Below, piece after piece: positions 17,448 through 27,350 of a DNA stretch of 64,000 nucleotides; position 1 is the stretch's first letter, and each line of letters begins with the position of its first letter. The DNA is taken from assembly GCF_013307245.1 (NCBI RefSeq), contig NZ_CP028941.1:186001-250000 (forward strand). Reading direction: 5' to 3'. Origin of the DNA: Polynucleobacter antarcticus. Its GTDB lineage: Bacteria; Pseudomonadota; Gammaproteobacteria; Burkholderiales; Burkholderiaceae. Under the pieces are notes generated by a model. It saw only the letters and a list, made by a program, of their open reading frames with translations, had not been told where the DNA came from and did not search any database. The position numbers were made by a program, and so were the translations under genes.

Positions 17448-18291
17448 CTTGAAACTATCGATCGCCTATTTACAAATTTCTTGGCGGCGCTACCCATTTC
17501 GTTTTGCCTTGATTGTTTCAATAGTGGTACATCTTATTTTTTTATCTTTTCGTTGGGGTATGGGAGAGATTCAAAGTCGACGTTTCAATGCGCCGCTGAG
17601 CGTGGTTTTAGTTAACTCAAGCAATTCAACTTCTCCTAAGCAGGCAAGTAAGTTGGCTCAGGCTGACTTAAGTGGCGGTGGCAATACCAATAATCAAGAT
17701 GCTACGGCCATGCATCGAGCAAGGTTAGGTGCCCAGGCTCGCTTAGAGGTTTTGGAGAAACAGCAGAAGCAAATGTTGGCTAAGTTAGATGCGCAGCGTG
17801 CCCTTTCTGGGGGCCGTAAAAGTGGGGATGAGGTTAAGGCAATATCTCAATTAAATGCTCTTGAAGCGGAACTCGCTAAACGCTTGCAGGTAAATGGGCG
17901 TGAGCCACGTCGTAAAGTATTAACTGGTGCCAGCACTAAGGCTGTTGTGTATGCCCAGTATTACGATGCGATGCGGCAAAAGATGGAAGCCTATGGGAGC
18001 GCCTTCTTTCCGAGGGCAAATGGCCGTCCTCTTTATGGAAGTTTGGTGATTGTGGTGAGTGTGGACTCCCAAGGACGCATTGTTAATAATGCACAGGGTA
18101 AGGAGAGTGTGAGCATTGAGCGTAGCTCCGGCAACCCCGAGTTGGATCGGCAGGCACTTGCGATTGTTAGGGCGTCTGCCCCGTTTGGCGCATTTCCTGC
18201 TGAGATGCGTAAGCAAATCGATATCTTAGATTGGGTCTCTACGTTCGACTTCACACGAGATGGTACTGATCGCCTAGATTTGCGTCGTTAA
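17431..18291 (+). CDS. TonB-like energy transducer protein
   Basis: A 286-residue protein with one N-terminal transmembrane helix (about 24-42), a charged, glutamine-rich coiled region (about 90-150), and a C-terminal domain reading YGSLVIVVSVDSQGRI...SSGNPELDRQALAIVRASAPF, typical of TonB C-terminal folds. TonB couples the proton motive force to outer-membrane transport. No ExbB or ExbD gene is adjacent, and the usual proline-rich spacer is missing, so the exact role is uncertain. ATG 17431 is preferred to TTG 17422. Both overlap the RNB stop, pointing to translational coupling. Confidence 0.8.
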   Translation: MQASPSLKLSIAYLQISWRRYPFRFALIVSIVVHLIFLSFRWGMGEIQSRRFNAPLSVVLVNSSNSTSPKQASKLAQADLSGGGNTNNQDATAMHRARLGAQARLEVLEKQQKQMLAKLDAQRALSGGRKSGDEVKAISQLNALEAELAKRLQVNGREPRRKVLTGASTKAVVYAQYYDAMRQKMEAYGSAFFPRANGRPLYGSLVIVVSVDSQGRIVNNAQGKESVSIERSSGNPELDRQALAIVRASAPFGAFPAEMRKQIDILDWVSTFDFTRDGTDRLDLRR

Positions 18292-18318
18292 TCAAAATAC
18301 GCTTATTCTATATCCCAT

Positions 18319-19239
18319 ATGACTCAATCTATATCTGCCGATCTGCATATTGATCTCAATACTTGCCCTGCTCAATTTCCGGGGAAAGATGTCTATGCTG
18401 TTGCTGGCAATCCAATCACCCATAGCAAGTCCCCATTGATTCATCAACGATTTGCTCAACAGTCTCAACAGAAAATTCACTATGGATTTCTTCAGCCTGA
18501 ATTGGATGCATTTAAAAAGACAGCAGACACATTTTTCAGTGCTGGCGGTAAGGGTATGAATGTCACTGTGCCGTTTAAATTAGATGCTCGTGAATTTGCC
18601 CATCAACTAACACCCCGAGCCCAGTTAGCTGGCGCTGTGAATACGCTATACATTCAAAATGCAATCATCTATGGTGACAATACGGATGGTGCTGGTTTAG
18701 TGCGAGATTTACTAGTGCAGGGTATTGCGCTACGCGGTGCGCGTATTTTGTTACTAGGTGCCGGTGGGGCATCTCGCGGTGTAATGGGTCCACTACTAGA
18801 GCAGGCACCCAAACAACTTGTGATTGCCAATCGTTCGGCTGATAAAGCAAATGAGTTAGTGCAATTATTTGGCGCACTTGCGACATCTCACCAGGTTTTT
18901 TTACAGTCTGTTGCATTGGGCGATTTAGAAAAATCTGCCAATACAAATACTCCTTTTGATCTCGTAATTAATGCCACTGCAGCTGGCTTAACAGATGAGT
19001 CCCCTATTAGTGATGCTGCAGCTAGCACCATTTTCACCTCTAAGTCTTTTGCCTACGATATGGTTTACGGTAAAACGACAGCGTTCATGCGACAGGCCCT
19101 TTACAGGGGTGCTCGCGTTAGTGACGGATTGGGTATGTTGGTAGAACAAGCGGCTGACGCATTCTTGATCTGGCGGGGTGCAGACTGCAGTCAAAAGATT
19201 GATCCTCGTGCTGTTTTAAATGAACTTCGTAGTTTATAA
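18319..19239 (+). CDS. aroE: Shikimate dehydrogenase
   Basis: NADPH-dependent reduction of 3-dehydroshikimate. The 306-residue protein has the shikimate-binding NPITHSKSPLIHQRF, the MNVTVPFK motif with the catalytic Lys, NTLY, the DNTDGAG motif, and the Rossmann loop LLGAGGASRGV. It is slightly long because of about 20 extra N-terminal residues. It follows the TonB-like gene by 27 bp and precedes mtgA by 17 bp. Confidence 0.95.
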   Translation: MTQSISADLHIDLNTCPAQFPGKDVYAVAGNPITHSKSPLIHQRFAQQSQQKIHYGFLQPELDAFKKTADTFFSAGGKGMNVTVPFKLDAREFAHQLTPRAQLAGAVNTLYIQNAIIYGDNTDGAGLVRDLLVQGIALRGARILLLGAGGASRGVMGPLLEQAPKQLVIANRSADKANELVQLFGALATSHQVFLQSVALGDLEKSANTNTPFDLVINATAAGLTDESPISDAAASTIFTSKSFAYDMVYGKTTAFMRQALYRGARVSDGLGMLVEQAADAFLIWRGADCSQKIDPRAVLNELRSL

Positions 19240-19256
19240 ATTTTCATCGAGCATTG

Positions 19257-20006
19257 ATGCGCTGGCTTGGCTATTTTTTAAAGTGCGTACTGGGCGGTTT
19301 GTTCGCCATGCAGATTTACTTTGTAGTCCAGATAGGCCTGTGGTCCAGCATTAATCTAGATAGCACTGCTTTTCAGAGGGCTGAGCGCTGGCGTTTATGT
19401 GGCCTACATTGGAATTGTTCAGTTCAATCCGTCTGGATTTCTTACGGTAGTATTTCTCCTAATCTCAAACGTGCTGTTCTGGTGAGCGAAGACGATATCT
19501 TTTTTCAACATAAAGGCGTGCGGATTGAAGATATGCAGAAAGCATGGGAAAAAAATCAACGACAAAGTAATGTATCCAGCGGTAAAGCTCAGACTGCGTT
19601 ACGAGGTGGGTCAACCATTACTCAGCAGTTAGCCAAAAACCTATTTTTATCTTCAGAGCAGAATTATTTTCGCAAAGGCCAGGAGCTTGTTATTGCCGGT
19701 CTTCTTGAGGTGATGCTTTCTAAGGATCGGCTTTTTGAGATCTATCTCAACTCAGTAGAGTGGGGTGAAGGTATATTTGGCGTCGGTGCTGCATCGAGGC
19801 ATTACTTTGGTATTAGTCCTGGCGCTTTGGATAGAGAGCAATCTGCTGCCTTAGCATCGGCCTTACCGGCGCCAAAATGTTTTGATAAAACGCAATATTG
19901 CCGCCGAGCCAATATTCACTTTCCAACACGTCAAAGCTTTATCTTAGAGAACATGGATAAGGTAGCCTTGGCTCCCATACCCACTAAAAAGCAAATTAAG
20001 AAGTAA
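19257..20006 (+). CDS. mtgA: Monofunctional biosynthetic peptidoglycan transglycosylase
   Basis: GT51-family glycan polymerase anchored in the inner membrane. The 249-residue protein has an N-terminal membrane helix (about 8-28). Its catalytic motifs are VSEDDIFFQHKGV (with the first catalytic Glu), the GGSTITQQLAKNLFLS block, and EIYLNSVEWGEGIFGVG. ATG 19257 is used; a TTG one codon earlier is possible. It is last in the plus-strand run, followed by a weak hairpin near 20036-20071 with no T-tract. Confidence 0.95.
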   Translation: MRWLGYFLKCVLGGLFAMQIYFVVQIGLWSSINLDSTAFQRAERWRLCGLHWNCSVQSVWISYGSISPNLKRAVLVSEDDIFFQHKGVRIEDMQKAWEKNQRQSNVSSGKAQTALRGGSTITQQLAKNLFLSSEQNYFRKGQELVIAGLLEVMLSKDRLFEIYLNSVEWGEGIFGVGAASRHYFGISPGALDREQSAALASALPAPKCFDKTQYCRRANIHFPTRQSFILENMDKVALAPIPTKKQIKK

Positions 20007-20096
20007 TGGGGTGGTAAGGCAGTGGTGAAAGGATGGGTAAAGGATGAATCTAGTGAAGATTCTTTACCTTATGCAGCCCACACTTTTTTCTAGACT

Positions 20097-20942
20097 TTAT
20101 TTGTCAGCGGCTAGACGTAGGGCATCACGTGTCTGCAGTGCTACTTTTCTAGCAGCCTCTGCAAAATCACTTCCTGAGCTCGCATACAAAATCGCTCTCG
20201 ATGAATTAATCATCATGCCTGTCCCTGCTTTTTTTGGAATGCTGCCAGCGCTTACTGTGGCATCAATATCACCGCCTTGAGCGCCAATGCCAGGAATGAG
20301 GAGGGGCATCTCACCAACGATTGCACGTACTTGCGCAATTTCTTCCGGGAAAGTTGCGCCAACAACTAGACTAATTTGTCCAGAGGTATTCCATTCTTTT
20401 GCAGCAAGTTTGGCTACGTGAAGGTAGAGTGGCTCGCCGCTCGGAGTTACTTTTAGAAACTGTAAGTCTGAGCCCCCGGGGTTCGAGGTACGACATAAAA
20501 CAATCACCCCTTTACCGGCAAATTTCAGATAGGGCTCGATAGAGTCAAAGCCCATGTAGGGGTTGACTGTCACTGCATCTGCGCCATAGCGTTCAAATGC
20601 TTCGAGTGCGTAATGTTCCGCGGTACTCCCTATGTCACCCCTTTTTGAGTCCAGAATGACCGGGATATGAGGATATGTATTTTTGAGGTATCGGATGAGC
20701 TTTTCTAGTTGTGCCTCGGCCCTTTGTGAGGCAAAGTAGGCGAACTGAGGTTTAAAGGAGCAGACTAGATCTGCAGTCGCATCTGCAACCTCACGGCAAA
20801 ACTCGAAGATCCCCTCGGGCTTGCCTTGAAATACAGCGGGTAAGCGCTTCGGATCTGGATCTAAGCCCACGCATAACATACTGCCTTGGGAGGCCCATAC
20901 AGACTGGAGTTGTTGGGTAAAGGTATTTGAGCTGAGGTTCAT
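20097..20942 (-). CDS. pyrF: Orotidine 5'-phosphate decarboxylase, type 2
   Basis: Last step of UMP synthesis. At 281 residues it belongs to the longer type 2 PyrF group rather than the E. coli form of about 230. Visible are [12 protein letters not shown] at the N-terminus, the catalytic [16 protein letters not shown] motif (Lys and Asp tetrad), and [13 protein letters not shown] with [10 protein letters not shown] for phosphate binding. It is convergent with mtgA and divergent from corA, with 74 bp between the starts. Confidence 0.95.
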   Translation of the reverse strand: MNLSSNTFTQQLQSVWASQGSMLCVGLDPDPKRLPAVFQGKPEGIFEFCREVADATADLVCSFKPQFAYFASQRAEAQLEKLIRYLKNTYPHIPVILDSKRGDIGSTAEHYALEAFERYGADAVTVNPYMGFDSIEPYLKFAGKGVIVLCRTSNPGGSDLQFLKVTPSGEPLYLHVAKLAAKEWNTSGQISLVVGATFPEEIAQVRAIVGEMPLLIPGIGAQGGDIDATVSAGSIPKKAGTGMMINSSRAILYASSGSDFAEAARKVALQTRDALRLAADK

Positions 20943-21016
20943 TGGGTTTCTGCTTATTTTAGTGAAACTGTCATGATCTATAGGATAAACTAGCGCACAT
21001 TCCTTAGGAGTTCACC

Positions 21017-21988
21017 ATGATCAACTTGTTCGTCCTACAAAATGGCCGCCTCTCTCAAGAGCAAGTGGAAGATCGCAATGAATTGTTGCAATATTCAAAC
21101 CCTATCTGGATCGACGTTGTTGACCCTGAGGAGGAGGAGCTTGTCTGGATTAAAGAGGCTTTTGGCGTACTTTTACCTGAATTAGATGATTTGGGCGATT
21201 TAGAGGCTTCGGCGCGCTATTTTGAGGCAGATGATGGGCATCTCCATATTCGTACGGATTTCTTGCTGGATGAAGAAGAAACTTCCCGTAACGTTCGAGT
21301 CGCTTTTGTCATGACCAAACAGGTCTTGTTCTCGATTCATGATGAGGATTTGCCTGTTTTCCGTTTGGTGCGTTTGCGTGCGCGTTTGCGCCCAGGTTCG
21401 GTCAGTAATGCGAAAGATGTATTGCTCGATTTGTACTCCACGGATGCCGAATATTCTGCAGATGCCTTAGAAGAGGTTTATGAAAATCTTGAGCAAGCGG
21501 GTAAGCGCGTTTTGCAAGATGACATTACTGATCATGATGCAGAAGAAGTACTTGAAACTATTGCTAAAGAAGAGGATACCAACGGACGTATTCGTCGCAA
21601 TGTGATGGATACCCGTCGCGCCTTGTCATTTCTCATGCGCAGTAAATTATTGTCTGATGAGCAGCAGGAAGAGGCGCGTCAGATTTTGCGTGATATCGAC
21701 TCATTAGAAAATCATACTGCGTTCTTATTCGATAAGATTAACTTCTTGATGGATGCGACAGTCGGTTTTATTAATTTGAACCAAAGTAAGATCATCAAGA
21801 TATTCTCAGTGGTATCCGTTGCCTTAATGCCACCTACTTTATTGGCTAGTGTGTGGGGAATGAACTTCCGCTACATGCCGGAGTTGGAGCAAACTTGGGG
21901 TTACCCAGTCGCCATTATCTCGATGATGATTTCTGCCATGATTCCATTGTGGTTCTTCCGTCACAAAGGCTGGCTTAGCTCGCGTTAA
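21017..21988 (+). CDS. corA: CorA-family magnesium/cobalt transporter
   Basis: A 323-residue pentameric divalent-cation channel. It has an acidic cytoplasmic N-terminal domain, a long helical region rich in charged residues, and two C-terminal transmembrane helices. The first ends in the GMN signature (SVWGMNFRYMPEL), the ion-selectivity motif. AGGAGTT upstream of ATG 21017 is a good ribosome binding site. It stands alone between divergent pyrF and convergent pncC. Confidence 0.95.
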   Translation: MINLFVLQNGRLSQEQVEDRNELLQYSNPIWIDVVDPEEEELVWIKEAFGVLLPELDDLGDLEASARYFEADDGHLHIRTDFLLDEEETSRNVRVAFVMTKQVLFSIHDEDLPVFRLVRLRARLRPGSVSNAKDVLLDLYSTDAEYSADALEEVYENLEQAGKRVLQDDITDHDAEEVLETIAKEEDTNGRIRRNVMDTRRALSFLMRSKLLSDEQQEEARQILRDIDSLENHTAFLFDKINFLMDATVGFINLNQSKIIKIFSVVSVALMPPTLLASVWGMNFRYMPELEQTWGYPVAIISMMISAMIPLWFFRHKGWLSSR

Positions 21989-22016
21989 TTTCTGAGCGAG
22001 TATGTTGCAGTTATTT

Positions 22017-22532
22017 CTAAGTTTTCAGTAATTCAAGAAATTGGGTGAGTGCATAATCTCGTGCTTGCTCACGAATTTTTTGGCGGTCACCTGAGAAGTG
22101 CATAGTGCAGGCAGTGATATTGCCAGGATCTTGAAGATGACTTCTAATAGCCCAAGCAAAACAAATCGTGCCCACCGGCTTTTCTTGAGAGCCACCAGTA
22201 GGGCCAGCAATGCCAGTGATAGCAATAGCGACATTGACATTGGCGTTGTGTTGAGCGCCCTGTGCCATTGCTGTAGCAACCGGCTCGCTGACTGCGCCAA
22301 ATGAATCAATAGTTTCTGCGCGAACCCCCAAACAGGACGTCTTAGCTGGATTGCTATAAGTAATGTAGCCACGTTCAAACCAATCACTAGAGCCGGCGAC
22401 CTCTGTTAAGGCAGCGCACACCAAGCCTCCAGTGCAGGACTCTGCAAGCGAAATTGTCCAGCCGCGCTCGATGAGGGATACGGCTACCTTTTCGGCTAAT
22501 GTGTGCTGATTAGAAGGCGTATTGTTCACCAT
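22017..22532 (-). CDS. pncC: CinA C-terminal family nicotinamide-nucleotide amidohydrolase
   Basis: A 171-residue CinA-C domain protein without the N-terminal CinA part. It shows SLAESCTGGLVCAALTEVAGSS, the conserved serine/threonine active-site region, and ITGIAGPTGGSQEKPVGTI. PncC deamidates nicotinamide mononucleotide in NAD salvage. Its 5' end overlaps the 3' end of pgpA by a few bases, so the minus-strand thiL-pgpA-pncC genes form an operon. Confidence 0.92.
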   Translation of the reverse strand: MVNNTPSNQHTLAEKVAVSLIERGWTISLAESCTGGLVCAALTEVAGSSDWFERGYITYSNPAKTSCLGVRAETIDSFGAVSEPVATAMAQGAQHNANVNVAIAITGIAGPTGGSQEKPVGTICFAWAIRSHLQDPGNITACTMHFSGDRQKIREQARDYALTQFLELLKT

Positions 22533-23101
22533 ATGAATGTGAGTGCAGTTTGGGTGAGTGCGATGACCACTAGGGTAAACAATGCAGCAGCGAGATCATC
22601 CGCAATAATTCCAAATCCACGCCACAGAATATGTTTGAGATCTGATGATGTAGCTGCAGAGCTCGCATTTATTTTTTTGAAGTAAGCATCAATCATACCG
22701 ATTGGCCCAGGCTTTACTGCATCGAAAAAGCGAAAGAGTGCAAAAGCGAACGCTTGCATCCAAATATCTGCTGGCATGATCAAGATTAGAACCAGCCAGA
22801 AGGCGACGATTTCATCCCAAACAATGCCGCCAAAATCTTTTCTACCTAACTCTTCGCTGACATGTCCGCAGACCCAACAACCCAAAATAATTCCGCTAGC
22901 AATAATCCATAGTAGTTCTTCAGTAGAAAGAAAATACTGGCCCAGTAGAAACGCTGCCCAGGCCCATAATGTTCCTGCGGTACCAGGAGCAAACGGCGCT
23001 AGACCACTACCAAAGCCAAATGCAATTGTGCGACCGGCAGAGCCAAAGACCCATTTGAGGCTTGGGTTTTCAGTGGAATGCTGATCGATAGAGTTACTCA
23101 T
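22526..23101 (-). CDS. pgpA: Phosphatidylglycerophosphatase A
   Basis: Dephosphorylates phosphatidylglycerophosphate to phosphatidylglycerol. The 191-residue membrane protein has GSGLAPFAPGTAGTLWAW, then VWDEIVAFWLVL and FRFFDAVKPGPIGMID, all PgpA signatures, with several hydrophobic segments. Its start overlaps the thiL stop by 4 bp. The thiL-pgpA-pncC order is common in proteobacteria. Confidence 0.95.
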   Translation of the reverse strand: MSNSIDQHSTENPSLKWVFGSAGRTIAFGFGSGLAPFAPGTAGTLWAWAAFLLGQYFLSTEELLWIIASGIILGCWVCGHVSEELGRKDFGGIVWDEIVAFWLVLILIMPADIWMQAFAFALFRFFDAVKPGPIGMIDAYFKKINASSAATSSDLKHILWRGFGIIADDLAAALFTLVVIALTQTALTFIW

Positions 23102-24120
23102 GCAAAGTGATTAAAAGATTGCAGAAGAGGGTTGACTTGCGCCTGTGGGAGCTTGACACCACGACTGTCTAAAAGACAAATTTCTGGTGTAGCACCTTTC
23201 ATGGGCTCAATACTCCCAATGAGCGTGAGCGGAAGAGTCAAATCCACGCTCAGTTTTTTAATCACTTCACGCTGACTGATGGGTGCGGTGAAGCAGAGTT
23301 CGTAGTCATCTCCGCCAGATGCAGCGTATTGATTTTGCAGTTGGATGTTTTGCTTTAAAAGTACCGCAGATTTAGGAAGTTGGTCTAAGAAGATTTCTGC
23401 ATCCATACTCGACTGCTTTAGGACATGTTTTAAGTCACCCAATAAGCCATCAGAAATATCAATCGCGGAGTGGGCGACATCTCTTAAAGCAAGCCCCAAC
23501 TCTACTCGGGGTCTAGGTTGATGCATGCGTGACTGAATTACCTCTAAATCCGTGTTGACTAAATCAATTTCATGACGCAGCGCAGCAAGAGCAAGCCTGG
23601 CATCTCCAGTTGTTCCAGAGACCCAGACATCATCACCCTCTAATGCCCCTGATCTTTTAATGGCTTTTCCTTTAGAGACGCTTCCAAATGCAGTGATGCA
23701 AATATTGAGAGGGCCTGCGGTGGTATCACCACCAATTAGTGGGCAGGCGTATTGGTTTGCAATTTCAAATAGGCCTTTGCTAAATTGTTCCAGCCAGATT
23801 GAATCCACTTTTGGTAAAGCAATCGCCAGCGTAAAGCCAAGAGGCTTGGCTCCCATCGCTGCAAGGTCTGAAAGGCTCACGGCTAGGGCTTTCCATCCCA
23901 GCCACTGTGGATTAGCGCCTGCAAAGAAGTGGCGTCCCTCAAGCAACATATCACTCGTAATGGCAATCTCTTGATCAGGCTGCGAATGAATTAAAGCGCA
24001 ATCGTCACCAATTCCGAGCGCAATTGCACCGGAATGATTGATGAGCATCCGTTCTGATTGCGTTTTAAAGAAACGCTGAATCAGATCAAATTCACCGAGT
24101 TGGGTAGATTGGGTTTGCAT
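23098..24120 (-). CDS. thiL: Thiamine-monophosphate kinase
   Basis: Phosphorylates thiamine phosphate to the active diphosphate. The 340-residue protein of the PurM/ThiL fold shows GIGDDCALI, the TSDMLLEGRHF motif, LSDLAAMGAKPLGFTLA, GGDTTAG and AIDISDGLLGDL, covering both ATP- and magnesium-binding blocks. First gene of the thiL-pgpA-pncC operon; its start faces maeB across about 70 bp. Confidence 0.95.
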   Translation of the reverse strand: MQTQSTQLGEFDLIQRFFKTQSERMLINHSGAIALGIGDDCALIHSQPDQEIAITSDMLLEGRHFFAGANPQWLGWKALAVSLSDLAAMGAKPLGFTLAIALPKVDSIWLEQFSKGLFEIANQYACPLIGGDTTAGPLNICITAFGSVSKGKAIKRSGALEGDDVWVSGTTGDARLALAALRHEIDLVNTDLEVIQSRMHQPRPRVELGLALRDVAHSAIDISDGLLGDLKHVLKQSSMDAEIFLDQLPKSAVLLKQNIQLQNQYAASGGDDYELCFTAPISQREVIKKLSVDLTLPLTLIGSIEPMKGATPEICLLDSRGVKLPQAQVNPLLQSFNHFA

Positions 24121-24191
24121 ACCTCATTTTATGGCTGTTGCGAGTCTGGCATCTAAGAGGAATAGAATTAGGGCTTAAACATGCCTGATTG

Positions 24192-26531
24192 ATGAGTGAG
24201 CTGATGAGTAAACCAAGCAACAGCAGTAAAGAACAGCAAATAGCCGATTTAAGAGCAGCTGCTCTGCACTATCACGAGTTTCCAGTCCCTGGAAAAATCG
24301 AAATTGCTCCAACCAAGCAACTCACCAATCAACGCGATCTTGCTTTGGCCTACACCCCAGGTGTAGCAGCAGCCTGTGAAGAGATCGTAAAAGATCCCGC
24401 TAATGCATTTCGTTATACAGCGCGAGGTAACTTAGTCGGTGTGATTACCAATGGCACTGCTGTTTTAGGCCTCGGCAATATTGGACCATTAGCCAGTAAG
24501 CCGGTGATGGAGGGTAAAGCCGTTCTCTTTAAGAAATTTGCCGGTATTGATGTTTTTGATATTGAAGTGAATGAGAATGATCCTGATAAGTTGGTTGAAA
24601 TTATTGCGGCACTTGAGCCTACCTTCGGGGGCATTAATTTAGAAGATATTAAAGCGCCAGATTGTTTTGTTGTTGAGCGTAAGTTGCAAGCCCGTATGAA
24701 GATTCCTGTTTTTCATGATGATCAGCATGGCACAGCAATCGTAGTTGCAGCTGCTATTTTGAATGGCTTAAAAGTCGTTGGCAAAGAAGTGGATCAGGTC
24801 AAGCTGGTCACTTCGGGTGCTGGAGCTGCGGCATTGGCATGTTTAGATCTATTAGTAGATTTGGGCATACCACGTAAAAATATTTGGGTAACCGATTTAG
24901 CAGGGGTTGCTTATAGGGGTCGTCAAGAACTAATGGATCCTGAGAAAGAGCCATTCTGTCAAGAGACAGAACTGCGTACTTTGAATCAAGTCATTGAAGG
25001 TGCTGATATCTTTTTGGGGCTTTCTGCAGGTGGTGTTCTAAAACAAGATATGGTGAAGAAGATGGCGCCTAAGCCATTAGTATTCGCTTTGGCAAACCCC
25101 ACCCCTGAGATTTTGCCAGAGGAGGTAAAAGAGATTCGTCCTGATGCCGTGATGGCAACTGGCCGCACGGATTACCCTAATCAAGTCAACAATGTTTTAT
25201 GTTTCCCATTCATCTTCCGTGGAGCATTGGATGTAGGTGCCACCACGATTACGCGTGGCATGGAAGTTGCTGCCGTCAAGGCTGTAGCAGAATTAGCGCG
25301 TGCCGAGCAGAATGAAATCGTGACCTCGGTCTATGGTATTGAAAATTTATCTTTTGGTCCTGACTACTTAATTCCGAAACCATTTGATCCTCGCCTCATT
25401 ACTGTAATTGCGCCAGCAGTCGCGAAAGCCGCGATGGATGATGGTGTGGCGCTTCGCCCTATTAAAGATTTTGATGCTTATCGCAATCAGCTCCAGCAGT
25501 TTGTATACCACTCTGGTACGTTGATGAAACCCTTATTTAGTATTGCTAAGAGTGTGCCTGCAAGTCACAAGCGGATTGTATTTGCTGAGGGTGAAGATGA
25601 AAGAGTATTGCGTGCTGTCCAAATTATTATTGACGAGCAACTTGCTACCCCTATTTTAATTGGTCGCCCATCTGTTATTGAGCATCGCATAGAAAAATTT
25701 GGTTTGCGGATTAAAGCGGGTAATGATTTTGTGATCGTCAATCCTGAAAATGATTCTCGTTTCAGAGACTTTTGGCAAACTTATTTAGCGTTAACAGAGC
25801 GTAAGGGTGTGACGGAATCTTTTGCTAAGCTAGAAATGCGCCGTCGTCATACTTTGATCGGCTCAATTATGATCAGCAAGGGTATGGCAGATGGCATGAT
25901 TTGTGGAACTGTCGGTGATATTGCAACCCATCTGAAATATATTAATGAAGTGGTAGGTCATGAGCCAGGCGCAAATGTTTACGGTGCTATGTCAGGATTA
26001 ATTTTGCCGGGTCGTCAAGTATTCTTGGTAGATACCCATGTCAACATCGACCCCACCGCCGAACAGTTGGCCGAATTAACATTGATGGCTGCAAATGAAA
26101 TGCGTAAATTAGGCATCACTCCTAAGATAGCTCTGTTGTCCCACTCTAATTTTGGGTCTAGTGCCGCCCCTTCTGCAGTCAAAATGCGTGAAGTGCTGGC
26201 TTTGATTCAAAAAGCAGAACCCTTGCTGGAGGTCGATGGCGAAATGCATGGTGATAGTGCTTTGGATGAAACCATTCGAGCTGGCGCGGTTACCTCATCT
26301 CCATTAAAGGGTGATGCTAATTTGTTAGTTTTGCCAAATATTGATGCTGCTAATATTTCCTACAACTTACTAAAAACAGCTGCCGGCAACGGTATTGCAA
26401 TTGGCCCCTTATTGTTGGGGGTTGCCAAACCAATTCATATCCTGACCCCAGCAGCGACTGTCCGAAGGATAGTTAATATCACTACTTTGGCAGTGGTTGA
26501 GGCTGCAAGTAATGCGAGAAGTGTTGCCTAA
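24192..26531 (+). CDS. maeB: NADP-dependent malic enzyme with C-terminal phosphotransacetylase-like domain
   Basis: Oxidatively decarboxylates malate to pyruvate. The malic-enzyme part (about 1-430) has [32 protein letters not shown], and [21 protein letters not shown]-like domain (about 445-779) follows, with [14 protein letters not shown] and [20 protein letters not shown]. The latter is thought to be regulatory in MaeB proteins rather than an active acetyltransferase. The start may be ATG 24192 or 24204; TTG 24189 is less likely. An 11-bp inverted repeat follows the gene. Confidence 0.96.
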   Translation: MSELMSKPSNSSKEQQIADLRAAALHYHEFPVPGKIEIAPTKQLTNQRDLALAYTPGVAAACEEIVKDPANAFRYTARGNLVGVITNGTAVLGLGNIGPLASKPVMEGKAVLFKKFAGIDVFDIEVNENDPDKLVEIIAALEPTFGGINLEDIKAPDCFVVERKLQARMKIPVFHDDQHGTAIVVAAAILNGLKVVGKEVDQVKLVTSGAGAAALACLDLLVDLGIPRKNIWVTDLAGVAYRGRQELMDPEKEPFCQETELRTLNQVIEGADIFLGLSAGGVLKQDMVKKMAPKPLVFALANPTPEILPEEVKEIRPDAVMATGRTDYPNQVNNVLCFPFIFRGALDVGATTITRGMEVAAVKAVAELARAEQNEIVTSVYGIENLSFGPDYLIPKPFDPRLITVIAPAVAKAAMDDGVALRPIKDFDAYRNQLQQFVYHSGTLMKPLFSIAKSVPASHKRIVFAEGEDERVLRAVQIIIDEQLATPILIGRPSVIEHRIEKFGLRIKAGNDFVIVNPENDSRFRDFWQTYLALTERKGVTESFAKLEMRRRHTLIGSIMISKGMADGMICGTVGDIATHLKYINEVVGHEPGANVYGAMSGLILPGRQVFLVDTHVNIDPTAEQLAELTLMAANEMRKLGITPKIALLSHSNFGSSAAPSAVKMREVLALIQKAEPLLEVDGEMHGDSALDETIRAGAVTSSPLKGDANLLVLPNIDAANISYNLLKTAAGNGIAIGPLLLGVAKPIHILTPAATVRRIVNITTLAVVEAASNARSVA

Positions 26532-26550
26532 ACACTAAATTGACGTTTAT

Positions 26551-26582
26551 ATTTATGTTAGTTAGCGATAGCTAACATAAAT
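26551..26582. repeat. 11-bp inverted repeat downstream of maeB
   Basis: ATTTATGTTAG (26551-26561) is matched exactly by CTAACATAAAT (26572-26582) around a 10-base centre. The centre can also form an inner GTTAGC/GCTAAC hairpin. There is no T-tract, so this could be a weak terminator, an mRNA 3' end structure or an operator for the following gene. Confidence 0.6.
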
Positions 26583-26669
26583 TATCACTATATAAATCAA
26601 TAGTTTATATAAAAAGTACGAATTTGAGGCTTGATTTGATGGCGGGTTAAGGGTAACCTAGCACCCATA

Positions 26670-27290
26670 ATGAATAATCGCTCTGAAAACGGCACTACAG
26701 TAGGCTTTGATGAACACAGTCGGGCTGAAAGTTGGGACAGTAATGATCGACTCGATACGGAGTCTTCTGCTGCCAATATTTATGCCGAGGGCGGTTTATC
26801 TCGTTTGCAAACCTATGCAGCAAATCAAGTTTCGGGAAAAAAAGTGACAGCTTCTTGGCGTGCCGCTTTAGCCGTTCGTGATGCTGGACCGCCGGCAATG
26901 TTGCGCAGTGTGCGCCCAAATATTGTGCAGTCTATCCGTGCTTTTCGTACGCCTGACTTGCAAGAAGCCGCAACGGAGTTGGGTCAGCATTTTATTTACG
27001 CTAACTGTGCCAATGCGATGACTAAAGGTGAGGTATTAGAGTCCATCGCCATTGCCTATACATTCACTAAACAGCAAGCGAAGAACTTTGATCCTTTGCT
27101 GGATGCTTTGACTACAACCGTTGATAAATCTGGCCCACAGCCTGGTTTCGTCGTGGTGCTAGAAGGTCTGCCGTGCACTCAGAAGTTTGACAAAGAGGCT
27201 CGTGAAACCCTGCTAGATGTGTTCCGTGATGCCGTTGATTTTTGGTCTGAGCGCCGTACTCCTTATCGCGTGTTTTATTCGTTCGCTTAA
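26670..27290 (+). CDS. Barstar-family (barnase inhibitor-like) protein with N-terminal extension; no barnase nearby
   Basis: The C-terminal half (about residues 105-206) reads like barstar: AKNFDPLLDALTT matches barstar KNLDALWDALTT, keeping the two aspartates (D141 and D145 here; 35 and 39 in barstar) that bind barnase. Next comes a strand FVVVLEG, a helix ETLLDVFRDAVDFW and a final strand YRVFYSF. The first 100 residues are polar and unfamiliar. Barstar itself is about 90 residues. No ribonuclease partner lies on either side (maeB upstream, rsmE convergent). Whether it still inhibits an RNase encoded elsewhere is unknown. Confidence 0.8.
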   Translation: MNNRSENGTTVGFDEHSRAESWDSNDRLDTESSAANIYAEGGLSRLQTYAANQVSGKKVTASWRAALAVRDAGPPAMLRSVRPNIVQSIRAFRTPDLQEAATELGQHFIYANCANAMTKGEVLESIAIAYTFTKQQAKNFDPLLDALTTTVDKSGPQPGFVVVLEGLPCTQKFDKEARETLLDVFRDAVDFWSERRTPYRVFYSFA

Positions 27291-27325
27291 TCTATAGATA
27301 CTATTTAAGCAACCAAAGCCAGATG

Positions 27326-27350
27326 AATCGCCTCTACTTGAGGCGATTTT
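27326..27350 (+). terminator. Hairpin terminator after the barstar-like gene, overlapping the rsmE 3' end
   Basis: A perfect 9-bp stem AATCGCCTC/GAGGCGATT (27326-27334 with 27340-27348) has a 5-nt loop and a short T-run. It overlaps the last codons of convergent rsmE and could serve both directions. Confidence 0.6.

Noticed and set aside
20036..20071. Hairpin between mtgA and pyrF as a Rho-independent terminator
   Set aside because: The stem is interrupted and no T-run follows directly; too weak to call.
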